NCBI RefSeq assembly: GCF_026212465.1 | Contig: NC_080047.1 | Span: forward strand, 42,752,059-42,816,058 | Reading direction: 5' to 3' | DNA: 64,000 bases | From: Amaranthus tricolor | Taxonomy: Eukaryota; Streptophyta; Magnoliopsida; Caryophyllales; Amaranthaceae | In this document: positions 21,911-32,147 of the stretch, in pieces | Position numbering within the stretch: the stretch's first letter is position 1 | Layout of the letters: each line of letters begins with the position of its first letter | Notes under the pieces: model-generated | Database searches by the model: none | What the model was told of the DNA's origin: nothing | What the model saw: the letters and a program-made list of their open reading frames with translations, nothing else | Translations under genes and position numbers: made by a program

Positions 21911-22034
21911 AGACTATCACAAATTGTCCTTAAAATATAAAGAAATGTGATTAAAAAATCTTACGAGAATAGAGGCATATGTTAATACGTAATCTGTAAA
22001 AAGCCCACAAGTTGTACAATTGAGTTTTTATGAG

Positions 22035-22134
22035 GGATCCTGGCTGAAGTAGTTAAGCTCTGTTGCACTTGCCATCTCTGAAGTTAGGTGAAAGACTAGC
22101 ACAATTTATGGCTGCTGGGACCTGCATTTGTGCA
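22035..22134 (+). pseudogene. U1 snRNA pseudogene, 3' two-thirds, copy D
   Basis: The diverged counterpart of 401-506. It holds CTGTTGCACTTGCC (U1A-loop region), an Sm-like GCACAATTTATGG and the CTGCATTTGTGCAG hairpin. The order U5, broken U1, then full U1 matches unit A, which shows an ancestral U5-U1-U1 module. Confidence 0.65.
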
Positions 22135-22355
22135 GTAAATACTAAATACAGCAAGTTTGTTATATATGCCAACATGCAACAATGGGGGAGTGATTCGGTA
22201 GGGCAAGCCAAAGCTCAATTAACTGTGTTGCTAAATAAATAAGGAGAACTGAAATATGATCATGGAAACCTCAAATAATCACTATATATACACTCTCGTA
22301 ATGGAAATTAGTTTGTGATGTTGGAACATATCCCATACTTTTTAGAAGAGAATAT

Positions 22356-22407
22356 ATCCCACATTAAGAAACTAACAAACCATAGAAAAGATAGATGAAT
22401 ATAAAAG
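22356..22407 (+). promoter_or_regulatory. Pol II snRNA promoter of the U1 gene
   Basis: ATCCCACATTA at 22,356-22,366 matches 9 of 11 USE positions. TATAAAAG is at 22,400-22,407, 33 bp away, the Pol II spacing. It is stronger than the counterpart ahead of the broken U1 at 1145, which has lost its TATA box. Confidence 0.8.
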
Positions 22408-22429
22408 GATTATGTGTACAACTTTACAA

Positions 22430-22593
22430 ATCACTTACCTGGACGGGGTCAATGAGTGATCAAGAAAACTTATGGCCTAGGTTGTTGACCTCCATTGCAC
22501 TTCAAGGAGGGGCAACTGCCTAAGATCTCCCCAAGTTGGGAGAGTCTACGTCATAATTTGTGATAGTGGGGGCCAGCGTTCGCGCGGCCTCTG
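22430..22593 (+). ncRNA. U1: U1 spliceosomal snRNA, full length
   Basis: U1 recognises 5' splice sites by base pairing. The 5' end carries ACTTACCTG. Stem-loop I has the U1-70K loop GATCAAGAA with compensated stem changes. Stem-loop II is CCTCC-ATTGCACTTCAA-GGAGG with the U1A-binding ATTGCAC. Stem-loop III pairs CTCCC with GGGAG. The Sm site ATAATTTGTGA is at 22,553-22,563. Stem-loop IV is GGGGGCC, GCGTTCGCGC, GGCCTCT. The length of about 164 nt is normal for U1. One oddity is ATC-ACTTACC at the start where AT-ACTTACC is usual, so the 5' end may carry an extra base or start slightly later. All domains and a good promoter are present, so this is the best U1 candidate here. Confidence 0.9.
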
Positions 22594-22686
22594 TTCAATC
22601 TTGAGTAAAATCTTATCAATATGAGTAAAATATAATTATGCTTCATAATATTAAGTCTAAGGGTGATTTTTTGTCTAGTTAACTTT

Positions 22687-22724
22687 AGCATATAGTGGCA
22701 TAAGTTCATTTTTGGAGGGAATTT
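22687..22724 (+). pseudogene. U5 snRNA 3' fragment
   Basis: AGCATATAGTGGCATAAG, then TTCATTTTTGGAGGGAATT, match the 3' half of U5, including the GTGGC stem strand and the Sm site. Loop I is missing. It shows that at least one more U5 copy once lay downstream. Confidence 0.7.
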
Positions 22725-22811
22725 TCTGGCAATTACTACAACGAACTATGAATTTACATTATCAAGTACCCTTTCCTAGTGAAATTAATATAGAATTGAA
22801 GGTGAAAGGAA

Positions 22812-22852
22812 AGTGATAGTAGGGGCCTGTGAACACTGCCCCTGTCCAATCT
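22812..22852 (+). pseudogene. U1 snRNA stem-loop IV remnant
   Basis: GTGATAGTAGGGGCCTGTG, then GCCCCTGTCCAATCTCT, match the end of U1 at 22,561-22,600. No other U1 part is next to it. It is the last recognisable snRNA trace before Copia element 2. Confidence 0.55.
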
Positions 22853-22976
22853 CTAGTTATAATCTTTATCGAAGTGGAGGAATATAAGTGCATTAAGGTA
22901 CAAGTTGTTTTTGGTCAAGGACCATGGCTTGAGTAGGTTAGTATCAATGAACGCCTATAAGTGTCCACAATAGGAC

Positions 22977-23456
22977 ATGCACCATTCTCAAAGCTTAAAG
23001 CTCTTTATCCAGACATTGATGAAAAGAGCAGAGATACCTTCTTTTTGTACAATATGTCCAGCTTCAAGACAACATAGGTTACCATTCAAAGATAGCTACA
23101 TCATGACTTATCGAACTTTTGATCTTCTTCATATGGATGTTTGGGGCCCTTATTCACATAAAACACATACTGGTTGTACTTACTTTTTAACCATTATAGA
23201 TGACTTTATTAGATTTACTTGGTTGTATTTGCTCAAACAAAAATCAGATTGCTATGACATGATTCAACATCTTTTTGCCGTTATACAAAATCAGTTTCAT
23301 AAGTGTGTTAAAGCAGTTAGAAGTGATAATACTAAGGAACTATGTGAAGGAAATATGTTGATTTTATTTCACCAACTTGGTATTGAACGTCAGAAATCCT
23401 GCACCTACACCCCCCAACAGAATGGGGTTGTTGAACATAAGCATAAACATCTTTAA
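22977..23456 (+). pseudogene. Copia 2 integrase
   Basis: It carries CTICPASRQHRLPF (zinc-binding end), LLHMDVWGPY, VRSDNTKEL and TPQQNGVVEHKHK, the standard integrase D-D-E landmarks. The first dozen residues belong to the wrong frame because of a frameshift after GHAPFSKLKALYP. The C-terminal part continues past a stop at 23,454 (YVSILHPQRS region near 23,620). Confidence 0.85.
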
Positions 23457-23888
23457 GAAACTGCAAGAGCACTTTTCTTTCAATCTAATCCCCCTCATTC
23501 TTTTTGGGGAGATTGTGTATTGTGTGCTGCATACATAATTAATCGTTTGCCTCTTTCATGCTTGCATCACATCTCACCTTATGAGATGCAACACACACCT
23601 AGAGTTTTTGGATGTTTATGTTATGTCTCCATTTTACACCCACAAAGATCTTAGTTTGAATCTAGAGCTAATCCTTGTGTATTTTTAGGATACCTATATG
23701 CACAAAAGGCATACAAAGTTTATGATCTCAAGACTAAGAAAACCATCATTACTAGGGATATTATTTTTTATGAAAAGCACTTTCCCTTCCACCAAAAGCA
23801 ACTCCTTCATTCACCTTTTTCCTCCTTTTATCTTCCAGTCAATACAACACCTAACATACCTACTGACTCCTATTCCCCTACTAATCAC

Positions 23889-25874
23889 ATGTTTTCTAAC
23901 CACCCACTTTCTACACGTCTATCACCTACACCTCACTTGCCTTCTCCTATTACTACTCAACCTACTCCTCCAACTGATGTTGATCACACAGACACTCCAT
24001 CTCCTCCAAAAAGTGAGTATGAACACCCCATTCGCATATCTCTTAGACACACTAAACCCCCTGCACATCTCTATGACTATATATGTAATCTTGTTTCTTT
24101 TTCTAACCTTCCTAATGTGTCTCAAGTTTTTTTGTCAAAACAAGCACAGTGGTATGAACCAAGGTCTTACAAAGGAGCTGTCAAAGATCCTTCTAGGCAA
24201 CTTGCTATGCAAAAAGAATTGGATGCCTTAGCCCTCAATTAACACATGGGAATTGGTTCCTTTACCCAGTGGCAAGAAAGCCATTGGATCCAAATGGGTC
24301 TACAAAATCAAGCTAAAATCAGATGGCACATTGGAAAGACATAAAGCCAGACTTGTGGCCAAAGGGTATAATCAACTCCATGGTATAGATTTTCAAGAAA
24401 GCTTCTCCCCAGTTGTTCGAATGACCACTGCAAGCTGCTTAATTGTTGTGGCTGTTAGTAGGAATTGGCAATTATTCCAACTTGATGTGAACAATGACTT
24501 TCTACATGGGGACCTATATGAAGATGTGTATATGAAAGCTCCTGAAGGTCTCAACTCTCCTCCTAACTTGGTTTGTAAACTCAAGAAGTCCCTCTATGGC
24601 TTGAAACAAGCATTCAGACAGTGGTTTTCACGATTAACAACTGAGCTGTTCCACCAAGGTTATACAAAATCCAAACATGACTACTTACGGCCCGTTTGGT
24701 TAGTAGTAATAGATAGCGGTAATGGGAATAATTTATAGTGTAAAATTTCATTAAAAGTTCCATATCATTCCCATGGTAATGAAACTTTAATTACAAAAAA
24801 GTTTTTTTGTTTACAAATTTTCATTACCACCTAATACCACCTCTCCCAATGGTAATGCAATGCATTGGAATGAATTTTATGAAGAAAATGAGATGATTAA
24901 AGTTGAACAAGCATGACCATCAAGGTAACCAAGAGATTTTTCAACAAAAATTACACTTGTTTTTCATTCCCATTATTACACTTTATTACCACATACCAAA
25001 CGGGCGGTTAGTGTTCATCAAGTCTTCTTCTGCCTCTATCACTATTGTAACTGTATATGTAGATGATATTATCATCACTGTAGACAATATCTCTCACATC
25101 CAATCTTTGAAGTGTCATCTTCATAGAATTTTTGGCATTAAGGACTAGGGCAAACTTAATTACTTCTTGGGATTTGAGGTCACATATGTAGAAGGTCTTG
25201 TATTAAGCCAAAAGAAGTTTACCAATGATCTTCTCCAAGATTCAGGCCTGTCTCCTTACAAAAAAGTTGTCACTCCACTCCCTTTAAACCTAAAGCTTCA
25301 TTCCAATGATTCTCCCTTACATCCTGATGCAACCAAATACAGATCCTTTGTAGGAAAACTAAATTTTCTAACAAACACCAGACCTGACCTCTTTTTTGTT
25401 GTCCAGTCTTTGAGCAAATATATGCAAAATCCTACTGAAAACCACTTTAAAGCCTTACATCATACACTTCACTATGTTGCTGCAACTTGTGGTCAGGGCA
25501 TTCTTCTTAAGGGCAGCACTTTTCTCAAATTAAAAGCCTACTCAAATTCTGATTGGGGGGCTTGTTTGGACACCAGACACTCAGTCACCGGTTACATAAT
25601 TCTCTTTGGCTCTTCCCCTATCAGCTGGAAGTCTAAAAAACAGTGTACTGTCTCCAAATCATCCTCTGAAGCTGAGTATAGTGCCATGGCTGCAGTAGCC
25701 TCTGAAATAACATGGTTGGTTCGTTTATTGGAAGATTTTGGTGTTACAGACTTGAGGCCAGTCACTCTTGAGTGTGAAAATAAATCAGCTATCCAAATGG
25801 CACACAATCCTGTCCTCCATCACAAAACAAAACATATCGCCATCGACTCATTTCACCTGAAAAAAAATCATTGA
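23889..25874 (+). pseudogene. Copia 2 reverse transcriptase and RNase H
   Basis: The linker and AMQKELDALALN end at 24,242. One base shift later NTWELVPLPSGKKAIGSKWV opens the RT, with RHKARLVAKGYNQ, FQLDVNNDFLHGDLYED and YGLKQA. A MITE interrupts after HDY. Removing the MITE and one target-site copy joins the frame exactly to LVFIKSSSASITIV and the catalytic YVDDIIIT. RNase H has YSNSDWGACLDTRHSVTGY, SKSSSEAEYSAMA and CENKSAIQMAHNP. A poly-A frameshift near 25,863 separates its tail (HDQIADALTK). Confidence 0.9.
24685..25010. mobile_element. Tourist-like (PIF/Harbinger) MITE inside Copia 2 RT
   Basis: The element covers 24,688-25,007 (320 bp) and is flanked by TTA at 24,685-24,687 and 25,008-25,010. 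Its ends read CGGCCCGTTTGGT and, as reverse complement, CCGCCCGTTTGGT. Imperfect inverted similarity continues for about 40 bp, through GTAATGGGAAT. It has no coding capacity. Precise removal restores the RT frame, which proves it arrived after the Copia. Confidence 0.93.
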
Positions 25875-26011
25875 AGGCCTCCTTGAGCTCAGATATGTTC
25901 CTACTCATGACCAGATAGCTGATGCCTTGACCAAGATCCTCCTTTCTCATCACCTCCAGTACCTCTTATCCAAGCTTGGCATGACTACTGCCACCCCAAG
26001 CTTGAGGGGGA

Positions 26012-26303
26012 TGATGAAGTTATACTCCCAGACATCCCTTAAATAAGATCAATGCTCTTGTATTGTACCTTAGTTTGTTATTCTGGTAGTTAGTTAGTTA
26101 GCTTACTTTAGTTTGTTCAAATCCTTTTCTTGTTTTCTTGATTCTTGCATTAGTTAGGCTCTCTATATAAGGAGTCCTCTTGTGTATCTCAATTCATCAA
26201 TTCAGAATAATAAAGCAAACTCTTTCTCTTCATCCTTGGAGTCTTCTAAACACTTGTTCTGATTCATTAGGAATCCTAAACCAATCTCTGAATTGTATCA
26301 ACA
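26012..26303 (+). repeat. 3' LTR of Copia element 2
   Basis: It follows the polypurine tract CTTGAGGGGGA and runs from TGATGAAGTTATAC to TGTATCAACA. It contains a TATA box (CTATATAAGG near 26,163) and AATAATAAAG, a possible poly-A signal. The right end is judged from the TG...CA rule, since no second LTR is available for comparison. Confidence 0.7.
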
Positions 26304-26328
26304 TTGTACCATTGATCGTGTAAATCTT

Positions 26329-26774
26329 GACATGTGAAGATTAAGTGTGCAAAATAAGTCTTAGGTTCAAAGTGCAAGAGTGTGCCAGCCGAGTCGGCGG
26401 TGGTTACACGTATGCAGGAGTTTCTTTTTGCTATTGTGGGCCGGTTACTTGTGTTTATTATTTAGTAAATTCCTTTTAATTGGACATTAGCGTATAAATA
26501 CCCCCATTTAGGGTTAGGGCATAATATTCACAAATTGAGAGATCACAAGAGATCCATTATTATTTGTGAGAGATTCTTGATTCATCTTGTAAATTCTTTG
26601 CGATTATAGTGAAATTATTTGATCTCGGTGCTGGTGGACGTAGCTATCACATTGATAGTGAACCATGTTAAATCTCTTGTGTCATTTTCTTATTGTTCTG
26701 TTTGAATTTCTTTATTGTTTTATTATTGTTCATCGATCTTGCTTTTGCTGTCGCACAACACACAAAAATTAACA
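26329..26774 (+). mobile_element. Solo-LTR-like sequence related to the LTR in the snRNA units
   Basis: It has a promoter-like GCGTATAAATACCCCC near 26,490 and the CTCGGTGCTGGTGGACGTA and CTATCACATTGATAG blocks shared, in inverse orientation, with 1235-1640. It ends near GCACAACACACAAAAATTAACA. No coding region or second LTR is next to it. No clear target duplication was found, so the left end is uncertain. Confidence 0.6.
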
Positions 26775-26847
26775 ATGTGGTGGGGACAGAACATCAAAAT
26801 TTTAATGGACGAATAAAAATATAAAGTGGGACAAGCAGAACTCATAC

Positions 26848-27371
26848 CATGGAATCAAGATCTCTCATTCTCTCCTCCTTCCTACAAAATCCCAAGAGAT
26901 CAATATGTTGAATTTTAGATTTTAGAGCGCACGTAGGGCATAAAGGATTAATAGTTCTTTACTACATCTGTACGGCTAAAACTCCTGTCCCTAAATTGAT
27001 GAAGAACACTCCTGTCCAATGTCCATTTCAATTTTCTCCTTTTAACTGTATCTATACGACTATACAACTACACTAAGTCAGCAATTGCAACAAAGCCCTT
27101 AAATTTCTAACTGTGATAAACCTAGATTTGATATAGTTGTCCCAAATAATTATCAACCAAAAGCAAAAGCATAATCATAGTCAAAATTGGGGGAAAATGA
27201 AAAGACATGCAAAATGCAAATACATACAGATAATCGAAATGAAAAATTGGGTGAAAATCGGAAGGAATACCTTGAAATCGACCGAGACTCATAGAAGGAT
27301 TGTTTATAAATGCGAGATGGAATAGAACTCCTAGTAGATTGTAGTAGTTTTAGAGTTTTGGTGATCAGCAT
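26848..27371 (-). pseudogene. Possible 5' end (two exons) of a broken, perhaps organelle-targeted gene
   Basis: On the minus strand an ATG at 27,371 opens MLITKTLKLLQSTRSSIPSR and continues to SRSIS, ending at a GT donor after 27,271. The Ser/Arg-rich composition without acidic residues resembles a mitochondrial presequence. A 34-base exon at 26,881-26,848, between TTTTGTAG and GTATGA, keeps the frame and adds KEERMRDLDSM. The LTR-like sequence begins about 75 bp further, so later exons are gone. I do not recognise the protein. The splice sites are read by eye only. Confidence 0.35.
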
Positions 27372-27429
27372 TCAGCAGACACTATGACGCCGGTATGACC
27401 TGCGCCTCCTCTTGTCTGTTCGTTGATTT

Positions 27430-28160
27430 ACGAGGGAACATTTTGCGGGGCAAATTCTAACGCGCGGTGTGTTTTTATTGAGATTTCTAGAATATTATGA
27501 AGAGTTAAAATATAAAAATAAAAAATAAAAGAAAATAATATTTTTTTGATTTATTATTTAATACTCCTATTTCAGTATACAATGTTTATATAAATTAAGA
27601 AAATAAAAATTTAAAAAAAAAAAAGAAAAATAAAACTTTCTACATGGAAAATATGTTATGTTATTAAATAATAAAGTTAATAAACAAAAATATGAGAATT
27701 ATAAACATTAAAAATATATTTTATAAAATAATGTTATGGGAAAAACATAAAGACCGCAACTATAAAAAAATGTTAAAGAAAGTTCTTGGAAAATATGTGG
27801 GAACGATGAAAATTTAAAAATATTAAAATAAAATGAACGTATTTCTTTAATATTGCAAAATCCTAACGTAATTTTCGTTTTACGTTGCAGGTAAAGTCAA
27901 TTCTCACTCTACCGTTTAAGTACTATGGATTATTTTATTATTTTTTTCTAGAGCAAACCACCATTTGTGATGACGGTTTGTAAAATTAAAGGTATCAAGA
28001 ATCAAATGTGCAACCTCCACTTTTATAAGTATCCTCAGCATCAACTGAGCTATACAATTTCTTAAGAAATTCATTACTTAATATAATTAATAAAGTATGT
28101 AAATTATAAAGTTTTTAAAAAAGATAAATTAAAATAAATTCTTCCCTTGCCGAAAAAACC
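27430..28160. other. AT-rich intergenic stretch
   Basis: No gene is seen. One short hairpin, AAACCACC...GGTTT, at 27,955-27,979 is related to those at 29,257-29,397. The rest is poly-A/T-rich. Confidence 0.6.
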
Positions 28161-28164
28161 AGCA

Positions 28165-29225
28165 ACTAATCGTTTAATACGAGATAAAGAAAGATTATAA
28201 GAAACTACCTAATTTATAAATTTATTTGCAAAAGCTTACTTTATTTATGTTTTTTTTTTGAAAAAAAAAACTATCTAATGTGATATATTTCTCTGCAAAT
28301 AACTACCACTTAACAGAAAACACTAATTGATCGTTAAGTTTGAAGGTTTGACCAATTTGAGAGATTAATTTGTCTCTGTGGCAGTATCTCATTGGTCCTC
28401 GTATTTTTAAATAATTAAAAATTAAAACACATAAATTAACAAAATAAAAATTAAATGATAATTGACGTCATTTTTACCCATCATAACGATTTTTTTTTTT
28501 AAAAAAAGGACGTCTCGTTTATCCTTATGGTGTTACTCATTTGAAAATCCGGTCGAAACAAATACTTATTCGTCTATTTTAATATACGACCGCAAAAGAT
28601 ATTTAACGTCATTTTTACCCATCATAATGATTTTTTTTCAAAAAACAGACGTCGCGATTATCGATATAGGATTCTTTTTAGAAAATCCCTTAAGAGTGTT
28701 CTGACCGGATTTTCAAAAGAGTTATTCCGTAAGGATAATTGCAACGTCCGTTTTTTTTTTAAATATCATCGTTATGATAGTAAAAATGACGTTAAATATC
28801 TTTTTCGGTTTATGTGTCGGGAAATAGACGAATAAGTACTTGTTTCGACCAGATTTTCGAAAGAGTTATCCCATAAAGTAAATCGCAACGTCCGTTTTTT
28901 GAAAAAAAAAATCGTTATGATAGGTAAAAATGGCGTCAAATATCTTTTATTTTTATTTTGTTAATTTATATGTTTTAATTTTTAATTATTTAAAAATACG
29001 AGGACCAATGAGATACTGCCACATAGACAACTTAACCTCTCAAATTGGTCAAACCCTCAAACTTAACGGTGAATTAGAGTTTTCCGTTAAGTGGTAGTTA
29101 TTTGCAGAGAAATATATCACATTATGTAGTTTTTTACAAAAAAAAAATACATAAGATAGTTTTTTGCAAATAAACCTATAAATTAGGTAGTTTCTTATAA
29201 TTTTTCCTTTTGACAATTAAATACA
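28165..29225. mobile_element. Foldback (long-TIR) element without coding capacity
   Basis: The left arm (about 28,190-28,690) and right arm (about 28,700-29,210) are inverted copies of each other. Matching landmarks run inward from both ends: ATTATAAGAAACTACCTAAT, CTTAACGG/TTCCGTTAAGTGGTAGTTA, CTCATTGGTCCTCGTATTTT and TTAACGTCATTTTTACC. The arms also contain inner repeats of the CGTCATTTTTACCCATCAT block. Long inverted arms without genes suggest a Mutator-type or foldback nonautonomous element. No clear 8-10-bp target duplication was found. Confidence 0.8.
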
Positions 29226-29256
29226 AGACCTTTTTATTCAAACCAACATAATAAAC

Positions 29257-29397
29257 AAATCGCCATCTCAAATACCGATTATCTCATAGTTTTTTTAAAG
29301 TGTATTTAGATCAAACCACCATCTCAAATAGCGGTTTGCTCAATTTTTTTATTTAATAAATTTGTTTAAATCAAATTGTCTTCTTGAATAGCAGTTT
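29257..29397 (+). repeat. Three short hairpin repeats at the left end of the PMD element
   Basis: Diverged units centred on AAACCACCATCTCAAATAGC plus GGTTT occur at about 29,257-29,280, 29,313-29,337 and 29,373-29,397. Each can fold through AAACC and GGTTT. One related unit lies at the right end (about 33,340-33,375) and one at 27,955-27,979. Confidence 0.7.
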
Positions 29398-29526
29398 GCT
29401 TATTAAAAAAAAAAGAAAATTTGAAAAAAATAAGATAAATCAACAACTTATTTCCCAAAATAAGCTCCGTGAAAACTTATTTCCCAAAATAAGCGTCCGT
29501 ACATCCAAACCTTGGTTTGGGAAGAG

Positions 29527-29598
29527 TCGCTGTTAGTAACAGCGAAAGAGCAAAAAAAAATAAAATTTTAAACCCAAAGTCGTTGTTAGTAACAGCGA
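29527..29598 (+). repeat. Two 19-bp palindromes in the left end
   Basis: TCGCTGTTAGTAACAGCGA at 29,527-29,545 and TCGTTGTTAGTAACAGCGA at 29,580-29,598. Each is a near-perfect inverted repeat, and they are separated by about 34 bp. Confidence 0.9.
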
Positions 29599-30260
29599 CT
29601 TAGGTCCTTTTATTTTTCCATAATCTTCTTCTTCCTCATTTCAGTTCGCGGTTTTTTTTTTCATTCGACATCTCCCTCGTTTATCCTCCTTTAAAATCAC
29701 ATTCAATCCTTCAACTAAACTCATCAAATTCCAAATTTGTACCACTAATTAGTTGTGTAATCTTCCAAGATAGACCTAAGGTAACGAAAATATAGGGTTT
29801 ATTGAATTTTAATCAACTTTCACATTAATGTAGGTTCAAAAGCTTGCAATTAACTAATTCTTGTTGATCTACAGCTTATTGAGGTACGTTTTTATTTTAA
29901 ATTTTGTTATTTGGTGCTGATTTCAAAATGTATGTCATGATCCTTGCGTCATTTACACTTAAACTCTACGTAAATGTCGAATGTAGTTGTTATTTACCTT
30001 GATCTTCATAATTAAAAGTTTGTTCGAGAATTTGTTGTTGAATTTAAAATGTATAGTGGTCATATATTTATGAACATGATGGCGATGTTGATTTTGTATG
30101 TGCTGTTGTAGAAATGGATTCATTTCGTGTGACCGTTGTATGCTTTTAGAATGGTTCTATTCGATCAATTAGTACATGTATTTGACTATATGAAACAAAT
30201 AAATAACTTAATTATTTATTGCAATACATAACGCTTAGTTATTGTTGAAATGCAGCAGAG

Positions 30261-32147
30261 ATGGATCCAGCAGCTCCAGGCCCTCTCGACCATAGTGTCC
30301 TTACGATGCAGGCGAATTACAGGAGCAGTGTGCTATGGAATATACAGGTTATTGAACTTACCCCTTTTGAATTTAGTACTTCACACTACTTTATCTTGCA
30401 GCTAACATAATATTTGGATTTAGGTGTCCGACACGGAGACCATATACACCAAGCATCCCGATTCAGATCCGTGGGCCATTGACGCAAGGATCATCCCGTA
30501 CCTTCAGCTTACGAGGTTGCATGACTTCCACCTTATCGCGTACGGGAGATTCGATCAGGCGCTAGTCACGGCTTTAGTCGAGCGATGGCGCTAGGAGACT
30601 CATACCTTCCACCTACCTGTAGGTGAGGCTACGGTCACATTACTTGACGTAGCTGTGCTTACACGGCTTCCCATCGAGGGACATGCCGTCTGCATTGATG
30701 GACGCCAATTCGAAAGCTGCCAAGACAAAGTGCATAGATTACTAGGAGTTCGACCTCCGGCAGAGGTAACCAAAGGGAGTAGCCTGCACGTAACATAGCT
30801 TGCACAGAACTTCTCGCACCTCCCTGAAGGTGTTGATGACGCCACCGTTGAGAGATACGCTAGGGCGTATATCTTTTATCTGATTGGTGTTGTCTTGTTC
30901 TCCGACAAGACTGGCAACCGGGTACAACTATTGTACTTGATGTTGCTTGATGCGCCATGGGAGGTCATCTCCAGATACAGCTGGGGTTCGGCAGCCCTTG
31001 CGTATCTGTACAGGAGGCTTTGTGAAGCTTCACGGAAGAACGTGAAGGAGATCGCTGGGCCCCTGATAATACTGCAGGTAATACTAAGTTTTCATGTTAC
31101 CGTTTTGTTTCATTTATTACATATTTTTGTGTTTAATTTTACTTACTTATATTGGTAATTCATAGTTTTGGGCATGGGAGCATGTCCTCATTGGTCAACC
31201 GATGAGGAATGTGGGACGTGGTGCATTCGCGCCACCACTACTTCCTCCTCCGCATGTGCCATATGGATCGCGTTGGTCCTTTGAAAGACGAACCAGGACT
31301 CACACTGGATCGGGTGTGGGGTTCTACCGCGATCAACTCGATCTACTATGAGTTGACCAGGTAACAACTTCACTACAACTTGTTTTGTAACTATCACATT
31401 ACGTAATTTATTAATCGAATTTTCACGTTTAGTTTCGATGGGACCCTTACCCCGCTGAGGCGTACGCTTCATTGCCTCAGCACTCGGGCATATTGTTAGG
31501 GGCGTGGAGAGCATCTGTACCTCTAATCTGCTTCGACATAGTCGAAGTGCATCTCCTTGAGCGCGTACTGCGCCAATTTGGGATGGTACAGGGCATCCCG
31601 CCGCCATGTGACACAGAGGCTGAGCTCCACCACTCACGCAAGGGTAGGGATCCCAAGAACTGGCTGGATGTCAACTGGCGCCATGTCGCTCGTTGGGAGC
31701 ACATGCTAGAGCTGCTGGCTCAAGGTGCGCCGATCGAGGCATTAGGCGCACCTACTTCGGCGGATTACATGCCGTGGTTTCTCTCCATCACTCGTCGATG
31801 GATGACACCACGAGGTGTCATGGCGGCAGCCCAGTATGCTCCCGCAGCACCGACGATGACACACTTTGTAAGTATTCTTCAACATTGATTATTATCCATA
31901 TATATAGAACTTACACGTTATACATTTCATTAATAATTAAGTCATACTGCAGGCACAGGGCATTGCATCAGTCATCAGCTCCTCCCAAGAGGAGCCCGTA
32001 CGGGAGATTTCCCAAGGCATACTCCTAGGCACGCAGTTTCAACACTTCATTCCGGAAGTGACTGCGCCCCACATCACTACGTACGAGTCATCTCATCATG
32101 ACCCCGACGTTCATCTTGAGGAGGTTGACTTAACGTGCCCGAACTAA
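30261..32147 (+). pseudogene. Plant mobile domain (PMD, aminotransferase-like) gene, inactivated
   Basis: Five exons fit one frame: 30,261-30,347, 30,424-31,077, 31,166-31,360, 31,433-31,867 and 31,953-32,147, all with GT-AG borders. The product would be about 520 residues. PMD landmarks include ALVERWR-ETHTFHLPVGEA, LPIEGHAV, LLYLMLLDAPWEVISRYSWG and WDPYPAEAYASLP. Three in-frame stops (TAG 30,592, TAG 30,796, TGA 31,349) replace positions expected to be Gln, Trp and a sense codon. Known PMD proteins of plants include MAIN and MAIL1, and many copies sit in transposons. Intact splice sites with stops suggest a recent loss of function or silencing-linked mutation. Confidence 0.85.

Larger units (their letters stand above)
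22968..26303 (+). mobile_element. Copia retrotransposon 2, 5'-truncated, decayed
   Basis: Similarity starts abruptly at about 22,971 in the GAG-pre-integrase region (GHAPFSKLKALYPDIDEK in one frame). It runs through integrase, reverse transcriptase and RNase H to a polypurine tract and a 3' LTR. The 5' LTR, gag and protease are absent. Frameshifts near 23,030, 24,235 and 25,863, stops, and a MITE break the reading frame. Confidence 0.88.

Noticed and set aside
1..22970. U2, U4 or U6 snRNA genes within the array
   Set aside because: I looked for the GCGCAGT/TTTGCGC start of U4, the branch-site pairing part of U2 and ACAGAGA of U6; none was found.
30600..31704. Minus-strand frames across the PMD gene
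   Set aside because: Antisense shadows of PMD exons, GC-rich by inheritance.
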